64,000 nt of DNA from Jejudonia soesokkakensis (GCF_042664795.1 NZ_JBHTBN010000004.1:186001-250000); one strand, 5' to 3'. Counted from the first letter of the stretch, positions 51,613 through 61,884 are shown. Program-made: numbers and translations. The notes: generated by a model not told the origin, from the sequence alone.

Positions 51613-54357
51613 ATGGCTGAAGTAAAAACAATGAGGCTTAACAAAGTATTACGTGAATTTAATATTTCACTAGATCGTGCCGTGGAATTTTTAAGTTCCA
51701 AAGGGTTCGAAATAGAGGCACGTCCTACTACTAAGATCTCGGGTGAAGAATACCAGGCGCTTTTCGATGAATTTGAAACTGACAAAGAGAAGAAGGTTAC
51801 ATCCAAAGAAGTTGGAGAAGAAAAGCGAAAAGAGAAGGAGGAACTTCGCCTTGAAAGAGAGCGTGAAATTGAAGAAAAACAGCAAAGAGCTGCTCCTAAA
51901 GTTATTAAAGCTGAAGCTAAACTTGATGGTCCTAGACAAGTAGGTAAGATTGACCTCGATTCAAAAAAACCTGCGAAAGAGCCTAAAGTGGAGGAGAAGC
52001 CTGCTGAAAAAGCTAAGGAAGCCCCTAAAAAAGAGACTCCTAAAAAAGAAACGGAAACGAAAACAGTTGTTGAAAAGACTGAAGCTTCCGAAGAAAAGCC
52101 GAAAGAAACGGCTCCAAAAGAGGCTCCTAAAAAGGAAGAAAAAGCTCCAGAAGTAAAAGCTTCCGAAGAAAAAATAGCCAAAGAAACTACAGAGGCAACT
52201 TCAGACAATGAAGTTGTTGAAACCAATTATAAAAAACTGGACGGACCTAATTTTACAGGTCAGAAGATCGATCTTTCTAAATTTAAAAAGCCAGAAAAGA
52301 AAAAAACCGAAAAGAAAGATGACGATAAAAAGAAAAGTCGTCGTCGTCGCATTAGTAAAGAGGCGCCAAACAGAAGTTCTGGAAGTCGAGACAACAGAGG
52401 AGGTGGAAATCGTGGAGGAAGAGGACGATCTAATGTCCCTAAAGAAGAGCCTAGCGAAGAGGAAGTACAAAAGCAAGTACGTGAAACTTTAGAAAAGCTA
52501 CAAGGAAAATCTTCTAAAGGAAAAGGTGCTAAATACCGTAGAGAAAAACGTGATAGCCACCGTCAAAAAACAGAGGACGAAGCAGCAGTACAAGATGCAC
52601 AAAGCAAGATCCTAAAAGTTACTGAGTTTGTCACAGTTAGTGAAGTTGCTACCATGATGGATGTGCCTGTTACCAAAATTATTTCGGCATGTATGTCACT
52701 TGGAATGATGGTAACGATGAACCAGCGTCTGGATGCCGAAACACTTTCGATTGTTGCAGACGAATTTGGATATGAAGTTGAGTTTATCACTGCAGATATT
52801 GGTGAGTCTATTCAGGTTGAGGAAGATGCTCCAGAAGATCTGGTAGAACGCGCTCCTATTGTTACAGTAATGGGTCACGTAGATCACGGTAAGACCTCTT
52901 TACTCGATTATATTCGAGAAGAAAATGTAATTGCAGGAGAATCTGGAGGGATTACACAGCACATTGGTGCGTATGGAGTGACGCTTCAGAGTGGCCAAAA
53001 AATAGCATTCCTTGATACACCAGGTCACGAAGCTTTTACGGCGATGCGTGCTCGTGGGGCTCAGGTAACAGATTTAGCAATTATTGTAGTGGCAGCAGAT
53101 GATGATATCATGCCACAGACAAAGGAGGCAATATCGCATGCACAGGCTGCAGGTGTTCCTATTGTTTTTGCAATTAATAAAATAGATAAGCCTACGGCAA
53201 ATCCTGAAAAGATTAAAGAAGGTTTAGCACAAATGAACTTGCTTGTTGAAGACTGGGGAGGAAAAATTCAGTCACATGATATTTCAGCAAAAACCGGTGA
53301 GGGTGTAAAAGAATTACTTGAAAAAGTGTTGTTAGAAGCCGAATTATTAGAGTTGAAAGCAAATCCAGACAAATCTGCCACAGGTACAGTTGTTGAAGCT
53401 TTCTTGGATAAAGGGCGTGGATATGTTTCTACGATTCTTGTTCAGGGTGGAACGCTAGAAGTTGGAGATTATGTATTGGCGGGTCAGCATAGCGGAAAAG
53501 TAAAAGCAATGCATGACGAGCGAGGGAAGAAAATTAAAAAGGCAGGGCCTTCTACACCAGTTTCAATTTTAGGTTTAGATGGTGCGCCGCAAGCGGGAGA
53601 CAAATTTAATGTCTTTGAAGATGAGCGTGAAGCAAAAGATATTGCTGGACGTCGTACACAATTACAACGTGAGCAATCTGTTAGAACACAACGTCATATT
53701 ACATTAGATGAAATTGGTCGTCGAATTGCGCTGGGTGACTTTAAGGAATTAAACATTATCCTAAAAGGAGATGTGGATGGATCTGTTGAAGCTTTAACAG
53801 ACAGTTTCCAAAAATTATCTACGGAAGAAATTCAGGTAAATATTATTCATAAAGCTGTAGGACCTATTACTGAAAGTGACGTGTTATTAGCGTCAGCATC
53901 AGATGCGATTGTCATCGGATTTAACGTGCGTCCAATGGGTAATGCCCGTCAGATTGCAGATAAAGAAGAAATCGACATCCGTACGTATTCTATTATATAT
54001 GATGCGATCAATGATCTCAAAGATGCCATGGAAGGAATGTTATCTCCAGAAATGAAAGAAGAGATCACAGGTACTGCAGAAATTAGAGAAACCTTTAAGA
54101 TTTCTAAAGTTGGAACCATCGCAGGTTGTATGGTCTTAACTGGTAAGATTATTCGCAATGCTGGGATCAGGTTGATACGTGAAGGCGTAGTTGTATATAC
54201 TGGAGAATTAGAAAGTTTAAAACGTTTTAAAGACGATGTGAAAGAAGTAGCTAAAGGCTATGACTGTGGTATTCAAATCAAAAATTACAATGATATAAAT
54301 GAAGGAGATATTATTGAATCCTTCCAGGAAGTAGCTGTCAAGAAAAAGTTGAAGTAA
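51613..54357 (+). CDS. infB: Translation initiation factor IF-2
   Basis: GTPase that places initiator tRNA on the ribosome. The 914 residues start with a short IF2_N-like domain (MRLNKVLREFNISLDRAVEF), then a long low-complexity region of Lys, Glu, Pro and Ala (about 55-230) and an Arg/Gly-rich patch (RDNRGGGNRGGRGR), both probably disordered. The G domain has VMGHVDHGKTSLLDYI, the switch FLDTPGHEAF and the specificity motif NKID. Domains II to IV fill the rest. Convergent with the SPOR gene through a shared terminator palindrome. Confidence 0.97.
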   Translation: MAEVKTMRLNKVLREFNISLDRAVEFLSSKGFEIEARPTTKISGEEYQALFDEFETDKEKKVTSKEVGEEKRKEKEELRLEREREIEEKQQRAAPKVIKAEAKLDGPRQVGKIDLDSKKPAKEPKVEEKPAEKAKEAPKKETPKKETETKTVVEKTEASEEKPKETAPKEAPKKEEKAPEVKASEEKIAKETTEATSDNEVVETNYKKLDGPNFTGQKIDLSKFKKPEKKKTEKKDDDKKKSRRRRISKEAPNRSSGSRDNRGGGNRGGRGRSNVPKEEPSEEEVQKQVRETLEKLQGKSSKGKGAKYRREKRDSHRQKTEDEAAVQDAQSKILKVTEFVTVSEVATMMDVPVTKIISACMSLGMMVTMNQRLDAETLSIVADEFGYEVEFITADIGESIQVEEDAPEDLVERAPIVTVMGHVDHGKTSLLDYIREENVIAGESGGITQHIGAYGVTLQSGQKIAFLDTPGHEAFTAMRARGAQVTDLAIIVVAADDDIMPQTKEAISHAQAAGVPIVFAINKIDKPTANPEKIKEGLAQMNLLVEDWGGKIQSHDISAKTGEGVKELLEKVLLEAELLELKANPDKSATGTVVEAFLDKGRGYVSTILVQGGTLEVGDYVLAGQHSGKVKAMHDERGKKIKKAGPSTPVSILGLDGAPQAGDKFNVFEDEREAKDIAGRRTQLQREQSVRTQRHITLDEIGRRIALGDFKELNIILKGDVDGSVEALTDSFQKLSTEEIQVNIIHKAVGPITESDVLLASASDAIVIGFNVRPMGNARQIADKEEIDIRTYSIIYDAINDLKDAMEGMLSPEMKEEITGTAEIRETFKISKVGTIAGCMVLTGKIIRNAGIRLIREGVVVYTGELESLKRFKDDVKEVAKGYDCGIQIKNYNDINEGDIIESFQEVAVKKKLK

Positions 54358-54390
54358 CCGTAGACAGTATTTAGTCACAATATGCAATAA

Positions 54391-54424
54391 AAAAGCTCCA
54401 ATTTTAATTAAAATTGGAGCTTTT
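54391..54424. terminator. 34-bp perfect palindrome, bidirectional terminator
   Basis: Two 17-base arms starting AAAAGCTCCAATTTTAA match perfectly with no loop other than the AATT centre, and T-runs leave in both directions. It lies between the convergent infB and SPOR genes and probably ends both transcripts. Confidence 0.9.
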
Positions 54425-54450
54425 ACTATTTTTAACCATTATCTATTTCT

Positions 54451-54843
54451 CTACTTATTAGGTTTTAAAATAAATGCGGAGGAAAAGTTTCTTTTAATTT
54501 CCATAAGGGCTCGGTCTGCTTCCAATCTCGAGTTAAAATTTCCCGCCCAAACTTTATAATTAGGTGTTTCATATTCAATAGAAGCTGGCCAGGAACCATA
54601 GATGCCACGATATTTTCTAATAACAGCGTTGGCGCCATTAAGATTGTCATAATATCCTAATTGAATGGTATAACCGTCTGAAAGTTTATTGTCTTTTTCT
54701 AGGTCCTTTTTGATTTCCAGTAATTGGGGAATTTTAGAATTCTGATTTATAGTTACAGTTCCTTGTTGAGCACTTGCATTTTCAGAAAAGAAAAGCACTA
54801 AAAAACTGAAAATTAAGAGTTTGCTTAAATTCGAATAAGACAT
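54451..54843 (-). CDS. Secreted SPOR-domain protein
   Basis: A 130-residue exported protein with a signal peptide (LLIFSFLVLFFSENASAQQ). The C-terminal ~75 residues fit the SPOR fold, which binds denuded peptidoglycan: GYTIQLGYYDNLNGANAVIR, YKVWAGNFNSRLEADRALME and FILKPN. Probably periplasmic or septal. Single gene divergent from actA. Confidence 0.82.
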   Translation of the reverse strand: MSYSNLSKLLIFSFLVLFFSENASAQQGTVTINQNSKIPQLLEIKKDLEKDNKLSDGYTIQLGYYDNLNGANAVIRKYRGIYGSWPASIEYETPNYKVWAGNFNSRLEADRALMEIKRNFSSAFILKPNK

Positions 54844-54967
54844 AGGATGTTATTTTTGATACAAATGTAAATCTATTAAACTTTAATCAGGCCAAATTTA
54901 TTATTTAGAATAATTATAAATTAACGATTAACACTTTATTAGCATTTCTAAAATGGACTTAATAACG

Positions 54968-54975
54968 TACTTTTG
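54968..54975 (+). promoter_or_regulatory. -7 element of the alternative complex III operon
   Basis: TACTTTTG matches TAnnTTTG exactly. Transcription would start near 54982, giving a leader of about 85 bases before actA. No clear -33 TTG was found; the other bases in 54844-55066 are AT-rich without recognisable structure. Confidence 0.6.
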
Positions 54976-55066
54976 TGCCGTTATTTATGGCATGTAAATA
55001 GCAGTTATTTTACAAAATGAAGTAACCAATTATGTGCCAAACTATTGCCAATAATTAACTATTAGT

Positions 55067-56413
55067 ATGCAAAAGGTGAAGTTTACAAATCTATCCTCAA
55101 TAGTATCATTCTTACTGTTGGCAGTTCTGCTAACTTGTACAAACAATATTTTAGCACAAGAACAAGCGACTTCAGATGCTCAAAATGTAACTGAAGAAGC
55201 AGCTGCTGAAACTCCTGCTGCGGAAGGTGTTGGTGATGCTGCTGCTGGAAAAGCACTGTTTAATGCCAACTGTGCTGCTTGTCATAAGTTGTATAAAAAA
55301 GCAACTGGCCCGGCTCTTTTTGGAGTTTCTCAAAAATATGATCGTAACTGGTTGTATCAATGGATCACTAATAGTCAAGAGCTAATAGCTAGTGGCGACG
55401 CGCAGGCTGTAGCCATATTTGAAGAATACAACAAGTCTGTCATGACCGCCTTCCCAGGCTTATCAACAACAGATATTGATAATATATTAGCCTATACAGA
55501 TACTGAAAAAACAGTAACTCCTATCGATCCAAATATTGGCGGAGGCGGTGGAGAAAACGTTGGAGGCATTTCCACAGGATTGGTGTTGGGAGGATTGGCA
55601 CTTGTGTTAGGGCTGCTTATCATTATGTTGTTCTTGGTAACAAACACCTTGAAGAAAATTGCTTCAGCCAATGGTGTTGTTTATGAAGAAAAAGCAAAGC
55701 GTACTCCTATTTGGAAAGCGTTCGTAGAGAATCAATTCATGGTATTTGTTTCAGCTATCTTTTTATTATTGGCTTCAGCATATTTCATGTATGGTTATTT
55801 TATGCAGGTAGGGGTAGACCAAGGATATGCGCCAGTACAGCCTATTCACTACTCACACAGAATACATGCTGGATTAAATGAAATTGACTGTAAGTACTGC
55901 CATTCTTCGGCAAGAAAAAGCAAGCACTCTGGAATTCCTTCTTTGAATGTTTGTATGAACTGTCATAAAAATATTGCTGCGGTGAGCGATGACACTCAGG
56001 CAGAAGGTTTAAATGAGTATGGAGTTGACTACAACAAGGAAATTCAGAAGTTGTACAAAGCTGCAGGATGGGATGAAGCGACACAATCTTACACGGGAGA
56101 AACAGAGCCTGTAAAGTGGGTGCGTATTCATAACCTTCCAGATTTTGCGTATTTCAATCACTCACAACACGTTACTGTCGCTGGAGTTGATTGTCAGAAA
56201 TGTCACGGTCCTGTAGAGGAAATGGAGATCTTGGAGCAGTATTCACCGTTGACAATGGGTTGGTGTATCAATTGCCACAGAGAAACAAATGTGAATGTAG
56301 CTGGAAATGAATATTACGAAGAAATTCATGAGCAGTTATCAAAGAAGTATGGCGTAGACCAATTAACCGTTGCACAAATGGGCGGATTAGAATGTGGTAA
56401 GTGCCACTATTAA
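55067..56413 (+). CDS. actA: Alternative complex III multiheme cytochrome c ActA
   Basis: Electron-transfer subunit of the quinol:cytochrome c oxidoreductase that replaces the bc1 complex. The 448 residues start with a signal segment and an Ala/Glu-rich linker, then a class I-like mono-heme region (NCAACHKLYKK, about 70), a membrane helix (GLVLGGLALVLGLLIIMLF), a second helix near 230-250, and five more CxxCH sites: CKYCH, CMNCH, CQKCH, CINCH and CGKCH. That makes six heme motifs. The act genes follow in the standard order. Confidence 0.93.
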   Translation: MQKVKFTNLSSIVSFLLLAVLLTCTNNILAQEQATSDAQNVTEEAAAETPAAEGVGDAAAGKALFNANCAACHKLYKKATGPALFGVSQKYDRNWLYQWITNSQELIASGDAQAVAIFEEYNKSVMTAFPGLSTTDIDNILAYTDTEKTVTPIDPNIGGGGGENVGGISTGLVLGGLALVLGLLIIMLFLVTNTLKKIASANGVVYEEKAKRTPIWKAFVENQFMVFVSAIFLLLASAYFMYGYFMQVGVDQGYAPVQPIHYSHRIHAGLNEIDCKYCHSSARKSKHSGIPSLNVCMNCHKNIAAVSDDTQAEGLNEYGVDYNKEIQKLYKAAGWDEATQSYTGETEPVKWVRIHNLPDFAYFNHSQHVTVAGVDCQKCHGPVEEMEILEQYSPLTMGWCINCHRETNVNVAGNEYYEEIHEQLSKKYGVDQLTVAQMGGLECGKCHY

Positions 56414-56479
56414 AAGAAAATTTTAATTTTCCTGTTGATCCAGGAAAAAGATATTATAAAGATAACAAGTAAGAATACT

Positions 56480-59400
56480 ATGGCATCAAACAAGAAATAC
56501 TGGAAAAGTGTTGAGCAGCTGGATGAAAACAGCGCGATTGTTGAGGCGCTGCAACAGAATGAGTTTGTAGAGTCGATTCCTACAGACGATTTTCTTGGTA
56601 ACAAGGAAGCGCTGGAGACTTCTTCAACGACACGTCGTGATTTCTTAAAATACGTTGGTTTCACTACGGCGGCAGCGTCTATAGCTGCTTGTGAAGGCCC
56701 CGTAATTAAATCCATACCCTATGTAGTTGCTCCAGATCAAATAGTTCCTGGAGTTGCTAACTACTACGCTTCTGCTATTGCAGACGGTAATGATTTTGCA
56801 AATATCTTAGTAAAAACACGTGAAGGTCGCCCTATCAAAATAGAGCGCAATGACCGTGCAGATAGTGGTGGTGTAAATGCACGTGTGCATGCATCTGTCC
56901 TATCTTTATATGACAACAACAGATTAAAGTCGCCTTTAATTGATGGGAAGCAAGCTAGCTGGGATGAGTTAAACACTCAAGTGGCGCAGAAGATGAATGA
57001 AATGGCAGGACAGGAAATAGTGTTGTTAACACAAACATTTGCCAGTCCGTCAGCTTCAAAACTAATTAAAGAATTTACTACAAAATATCCGAATGTAAAG
57101 CATGTAATCTATGATACGGTTTCTGCTTCGGAAGCATTAGACGCATTTGAGTCTAAATTTGGAACAAGAGCATTACCAGATTACGATTTTTCTAAAGCTG
57201 AAGTAATTGTTTCGGTAGGTGCAGATTTCTTAGGGGATTGGCAAGGAGGAGGCTATGATGCTTCGTATGCAAAAAGCCGAGTACCTACAAAAGACGGTAA
57301 AATGTCTCGCCACATACAGTTTGAAGCTAATATGACCCTAAGTGGTGCTGCGGCAGACAAACGTGTTCCTGTAAAACCTAGCGATCAAGTAAAAGTTTTA
57401 AACGCATTATTAGGTGGAAGCACCTCTGGACTTTCAGATAAAGTAGCCGAAGCTGTTGCAAAAGCAAAAGCGCAATTGAATGGTGCAGGAAGTCGCGGAG
57501 TACTGGTAACAAATATTCCAGATGCTGCCCTTCAGAAAAGAGTATTAGATTTCAACGCTTCAAGTGTTGTTATGGATGCTGAAAAACCTATCATGAAGCG
57601 TAAAGGAAACACGAGAGATGTCCTTGCAGCAATGAACGGTGTAGTTTCAGGAACCACAAAAGGAATGATTACGATTGGAGTAGATCCTGTATATGCATTT
57701 CCAGGAACAGAATTTGCTGAAGCGTATAAAAACTTAGATTTTTCATTAGCATTTGCAATGAAGCCTACGGCGACTGCAAACGCTTCAAAACTAGTAGCAG
57801 CTACGCCTCACTTCTTAGAATCTTGGGGAGATGCTCAAATGAAAAAGGGCACTTTCAGCTTAATGCAACCTACTATCAGACCCTTGTTTGACACTAAGCA
57901 ATTTCAGGATTGTTTGTTACAATGGATTGGGAAAGCAGATCAAACGTATTACGATTATATTAAAGAAACATGGGCGCCTGTCTTAGGTGGAAGCTCATGG
58001 AATGATGCTTTAGAAGCAGGAGTGTATGTTTCAGATGCTTCTGTAGAGAATGAAGTAACTCCTTCAGAAGGAACTGTTACAATTGAAGAATCAACTTCCA
58101 ATGCTGCCATGGCTTTTGCTAGTCAGGATAACGGCGGAATGGAACTTACCTTATATACGAAAGCAAGTATAGGAGATGGACAGCAAGCTGGTAACCCTTG
58201 GTTGCAGGAAATGCCAGATCCTATTACACGTGCTGCTTGGGATAACTATCTTACTGTTTCGAAAGCAGATGCAGAAGCAATGGGCTTTGAAAACTACAAT
58301 GTAGCAAACGGAGCACTGAATGGAAGTTATGCGAATATAAAAGTAGGTGAAACTACTCTTGAAAATGTACCTGTGATCATTCAGCCAGGGCAGGCGAAAG
58401 GATCTGTTGGATTGGCATTTGGATACGGAGTAAAGGATGGTGTTCAGGAAGAAATGATGACTGGAGTAAATGCTTACAAGGTTTATGAGAATTTCTCTTC
58501 TGTCCAAAATGTTAGTATTGAAAAAGCAGGAGGTGTTCATGAATTTGCATGTACTCAGCTTCAAAATACAATGATGGGTCGTGAGATAATCAAAGAAACG
58601 ACCTTAGAGATTTTTAGTACTAAAGATGTAAAAGAATGGAATCCAGTACCAATGGTTTCCAAAGATCACGAAGAAATTCCTGTGACTTCGCCAGATGCCG
58701 ATTTATGGACTTCGTTCGATCGTTCTGTAGGACATCACTTTAACTTATCAATTGACTTAAATGCCTGTACCGGTTGTGGTGCTTGTGTGATTGCTTGTCA
58801 TGCAGAGAATAATGTTCCTGTGGTAGGTAAAGAAGAAGTTAGAAAGAGTAGAAATATGCACTGGTTGCGTATTGACAGATATTATTCTTCGGAAGAGAGC
58901 TTTGATGCAGACCTTCAGAAGAAAGAAAACATTAGTGGGTTAAGTGAAAGCTTAACCGGTTTTGGAGAATTAGAAGATCCTTCTGAAAATCCACAGGTTG
59001 CCTTTCAACCCGTAATGTGTCAGCACTGTAATCACGCTCCATGTGAAACGGTTTGCCCTGTGGCAGCAACATCTCATGGTCGTCAGGGTCAAAACCAGAT
59101 GGCATATAACCGTTGTGTAGGAACAAGATATTGTGCAAACAACTGTCCTTACAAGGTGCGTCGTTTTAACTGGTTCTTGTATGCAGAAAATGATGAGTTT
59201 GATTACCACATGAATAACGATCTAGGTCGTATGGTCATCAATCCGGATGTGAATGTGCGTTCGAGAGGAGTTATGGAAAAGTGTTCTATGTGTATTCAGA
59301 AAACACAATTGACCATTCTAGAGGCAAAACGAGACGGTCGTAAGATCAAGGATGGTGAATTCCAAACGGCTTGTTCATCTGCCTGTGATAAAGGAGCTAT

Positions 59401-59542
59401 GAAATTTGGAGATATTAATGACCATGACAGCAAGGTATATGCAGATAAGAATGATAATAGAATGTATCACTTACTAGAAGCGGTAGGTACAGAGCCCAAT
59501 GTGGTGTACTTGACGAAAGTGAGAAATACAAACGAAGTATAA
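56480..59542 (+). CDS. actB: Alternative complex III iron-sulfur subunit ActB
   Basis: Large periplasmic subunit, 1020 residues. The N-terminal twin-arginine-like motif RRDFLKYVGF is followed by a Cys-containing site (AACEGP). The molybdopterin-oxidoreductase-like domain (about 50-720) is thought to lack a cofactor in this family. The C-terminal ferredoxin-like domain has four Cys clusters: ACTGCGACVIAC, CQHCNHAPCETVC, CVGTRYCANNC and CSMCIQ with a later CSSAC, for three or four FeS clusters. I use ATG at 56480; the frame is open 15 codons upstream from TTG. Confidence 0.95.
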   Translation: MASNKKYWKSVEQLDENSAIVEALQQNEFVESIPTDDFLGNKEALETSSTTRRDFLKYVGFTTAAASIAACEGPVIKSIPYVVAPDQIVPGVANYYASAIADGNDFANILVKTREGRPIKIERNDRADSGGVNARVHASVLSLYDNNRLKSPLIDGKQASWDELNTQVAQKMNEMAGQEIVLLTQTFASPSASKLIKEFTTKYPNVKHVIYDTVSASEALDAFESKFGTRALPDYDFSKAEVIVSVGADFLGDWQGGGYDASYAKSRVPTKDGKMSRHIQFEANMTLSGAAADKRVPVKPSDQVKVLNALLGGSTSGLSDKVAEAVAKAKAQLNGAGSRGVLVTNIPDAALQKRVLDFNASSVVMDAEKPIMKRKGNTRDVLAAMNGVVSGTTKGMITIGVDPVYAFPGTEFAEAYKNLDFSLAFAMKPTATANASKLVAATPHFLESWGDAQMKKGTFSLMQPTIRPLFDTKQFQDCLLQWIGKADQTYYDYIKETWAPVLGGSSWNDALEAGVYVSDASVENEVTPSEGTVTIEESTSNAAMAFASQDNGGMELTLYTKASIGDGQQAGNPWLQEMPDPITRAAWDNYLTVSKADAEAMGFENYNVANGALNGSYANIKVGETTLENVPVIIQPGQAKGSVGLAFGYGVKDGVQEEMMTGVNAYKVYENFSSVQNVSIEKAGGVHEFACTQLQNTMMGREIIKETTLEIFSTKDVKEWNPVPMVSKDHEEIPVTSPDADLWTSFDRSVGHHFNLSIDLNACTGCGACVIACHAENNVPVVGKEEVRKSRNMHWLRIDRYYSSEESFDADLQKKENISGLSESLTGFGELEDPSENPQVAFQPVMCQHCNHAPCETVCPVAATSHGRQGQNQMAYNRCVGTRYCANNCPYKVRRFNWFLYAENDEFDYHMNNDLGRMVINPDVNVRSRGVMEKCSMCIQKTQLTILEAKRDGRKIKDGEFQTACSSACDKGAMKFGDINDHDSKVYADKNDNRMYHLLEAVGTEPNVVYLTKVRNTNEV

Positions 59543-59569
59543 ACTAACTAAGAAATAGTATATAAAGAT

Positions 59570-61345
59570 ATGGCGTCGCATTACGAAGCACCTATTAGAA
59601 GACCCTTAGTTACCGGAGATAAATCCTATCACGATGTAACAGTCGATGTGGCTGCTCCTGTGGAAGGAAAAGCAAACAAATCCTGGTGGATTGTTTTTGG
59701 AATTTCCTTGGTTGCCTTTTTATGGGGAATTGGTTGTATAATTTACACCATTTCTACTGGAATTGGAGTTTGGGGATTAAATCCAACGGTAGGTTGGGCA
59801 TGGGATATTACAAACTTTGTATGGTGGGTAGGAATTGGTCACGCAGGAACATTGATTTCGGCAGTACTATTGTTATTCCGTCAAAAATGGAGAATGGCGA
59901 TTAACCGTTCGGCAGAGGCGATGACTATCTTCTCTGTAATCCAGGCAGGTTTGTTCCCAATCATTCACATGGGTCGCCCATGGTTAGCGTATTGGGTATT
60001 ACCAATTCCTAATCAGTTTGGTTCTTTGTGGGTCAACTTTAACTCACCCCTTCTTTGGGACGTATTTGCGATTTCAACCTATCTTTCGGTTTCCTTAGTA
60101 TTCTGGTGGACTGGATTGCTACCTGATTTTGCGATGATACGTGACAGAGCCATTACTCCTTTTACGAAGAGAGTGTATAGTATTTTGTCTTTTGGATGGT
60201 CTGGACGTGCTAAGGACTGGCAACGTTTTGAAGAAGTTTCATTAGTATTAGCTGGTTTAGCAACACCTTTAGTACTTTCGGTACATACAATTGTATCGTT
60301 TGACTTTGCTACGTCGGTAATTCCTGGTTGGCATACTACAATCTTCCCTCCGTACTTTGTTGCGGGTGCAATCTTCTCTGGATTTGCCATGGTAAATACG
60401 CTTCTTATTATTATGAGGAAGGTGTCTAATCTTGAAGACTACATTACGATACAACACATCGAATTGATGAACATTGTAATAATGATTACAGGTTCGATTG
60501 TAGGGGTGGCTTATATCACGGAATTATTTATCGCATGGTATTCTGGAGTGGAATATGAACAATATGCATTCTTAAATAGAGCAACAGGACCATACTGGTG
60601 GGCATATTGGGCAATGATGACATGTAACGTATTCTCGCCACAGTTTATGTGGTTCCCAAAATTGAGAAGAAGTATTATGTTCTCTTTCTTTATTTCAATC
60701 GTAGTAAATATTGGAATGTGGTTTGAGCGTTTTGTAATTATTGTGACTTCATTGCACCGTGATTATCTTCCATCTTCGTGGACGATGTTCTCACCAACTT
60801 TTGTTGATATTGGAATTTTTATAGGAACCATTGGATTCTTTTTCGTATTATTTTTATTGTATGCAAGAACTTTCCCTGTCATTGCACAGGCAGAAGTAAA
60901 ATCTATTCTGAAAGGTTCAGGTAGTTATTATAAAAAATTAAGAGCTGAAAAAGGAGATGATGTAAAACATTACAGTCCTGTAGTAAGAGAGCCTGCTGGA
61001 AATTCTCAGCATGTAGATGATACAACTCCAGATCACCACAATCCGTCAGTAAATGCAGATGCATTGGTTACGTCTGAAGCTCAGAAGGATCAGTTAGATT
61101 CAATGTTAAGTAGATTGGGAACTTTCAATCCAGCTACACAAACAGCAGACGATCTTAAAAAGATTAGTGGCGTAGGTCCGGTGATGGAAGGAAAATTACA
61201 TCAATTAGGATTGTATACATTTGACCAAATAAGTAAGATGGAAGATAGGGATTACGATCTTCTTGACGAAATTATAGGCGAGTTCCCTGGGAGAGCAAAA
61301 CGTGACGACTGGGCAGGACAAGCAGAAAAACTTAAAAATAATTAA
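59570..61345 (+). CDS. actC: Alternative complex III NrfD-like quinol subunit ActC with extra C-terminal HhH domain
   Basis: Integral membrane subunit with about ten helices that binds quinol; NrfD/PsrC-like. The 591 residues include WWVGIGHAGTLISAVLLLFR and FPIIHMGRPWLAYWVLPIPN, typical ActC/F segments. After about residue 470 a hydrophilic linker leads to a small domain (about 523-591) with DLKKISGVGPVMEGKLHQLG, a helix-hairpin-helix of the type found in DNA-binding or protein-interaction modules. ActC proteins I know of are shorter and lack it. Confidence 0.93.
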   Translation: MASHYEAPIRRPLVTGDKSYHDVTVDVAAPVEGKANKSWWIVFGISLVAFLWGIGCIIYTISTGIGVWGLNPTVGWAWDITNFVWWVGIGHAGTLISAVLLLFRQKWRMAINRSAEAMTIFSVIQAGLFPIIHMGRPWLAYWVLPIPNQFGSLWVNFNSPLLWDVFAISTYLSVSLVFWWTGLLPDFAMIRDRAITPFTKRVYSILSFGWSGRAKDWQRFEEVSLVLAGLATPLVLSVHTIVSFDFATSVIPGWHTTIFPPYFVAGAIFSGFAMVNTLLIIMRKVSNLEDYITIQHIELMNIVIMITGSIVGVAYITELFIAWYSGVEYEQYAFLNRATGPYWWAYWAMMTCNVFSPQFMWFPKLRRSIMFSFFISIVVNIGMWFERFVIIVTSLHRDYLPSSWTMFSPTFVDIGIFIGTIGFFFVLFLLYARTFPVIAQAEVKSILKGSGSYYKKLRAEKGDDVKHYSPVVREPAGNSQHVDDTTPDHHNPSVNADALVTSEAQKDQLDSMLSRLGTFNPATQTADDLKKISGVGPVMEGKLHQLGLYTFDQISKMEDRDYDLLDEIIGEFPGRAKRDDWAGQAEKLKNN

Positions 61346-61346
61346 T

Positions 61347-61883
61347 ATGGCATCTAAAGTTGTTCACGCTATATATACAGATGACGACATCTTAATGCAG
61401 GCTGTTAAACAGGTGCGTGCAGAGCGTTATCATATTGAAGAGGTGTATACTCCTTTTCCTGTTCACGGACTGGATAAGGTAATGGGACTTGCGCCTACGC
61501 GTATTGCAATTACCTCATTTATGTATGGGTTGGTAGGGTTGTCTGTAGCCATCGTTATGATGAATTTTATCATGATTAAAGATTGGCCTCAAAATATTGG
61601 TGGGAAGCCAAGTTTTAGCTATATCGAAAACATGCCGGCTTTTGTACCTATTATGTTCGAATTAACGGTATTTTTTGCTGCTCATTTAATGGTTATTACT
61701 TTTTATATGCGCAGTAAATTATGGCCTTTTAAAAAAGCTGAAAACCCAGATGTAAGAACGACAGATGATCATTTTTTGATGGCTGTAGATGCAGGAAATC
61801 ATGATGTCGAAAAATTGACACAATTTTTATATGATACAGGGGCGCTGGAAATTAGTTTAATTGATACTGAAGATCACCATTAA
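61347..61883 (+). CDS. actD: Alternative complex III subunit ActD (DUF3341)
   Basis: A 178-residue membrane subunit with two helices (about 53-75 and 95-118). HAIYTDDDILMQAVKQVRAE and VYTPFPVHGLDKVMGLAPTR are the DUF3341 hallmarks. I use ATG at 61347, directly after the actC stop, rather than the in-frame start inside actC. Its exact function in the complex is structural. Confidence 0.92.
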   Translation: MASKVVHAIYTDDDILMQAVKQVRAERYHIEEVYTPFPVHGLDKVMGLAPTRIAITSFMYGLVGLSVAIVMMNFIMIKDWPQNIGGKPSFSYIENMPAFVPIMFELTVFFAAHLMVITFYMRSKLWPFKKAENPDVRTTDDHFLMAVDAGNHDVEKLTQFLYDTGALEISLIDTEDHH

Positions 61884-61884
61884 T

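Noticed and set aside
51570..52226. Antisense open frame of 218 codons opposite the infB 5' region
   Set aside because: It mirrors the Lys/Glu/Pro low-complexity region of infB and gives a Ser/Phe-rich repeat-like product without domain or promoter.
58151..58564. Antisense open frame of 137 codons inside actB
   Set aside because: It lies wholly within a well-conserved gene and has no recognisable protein features.
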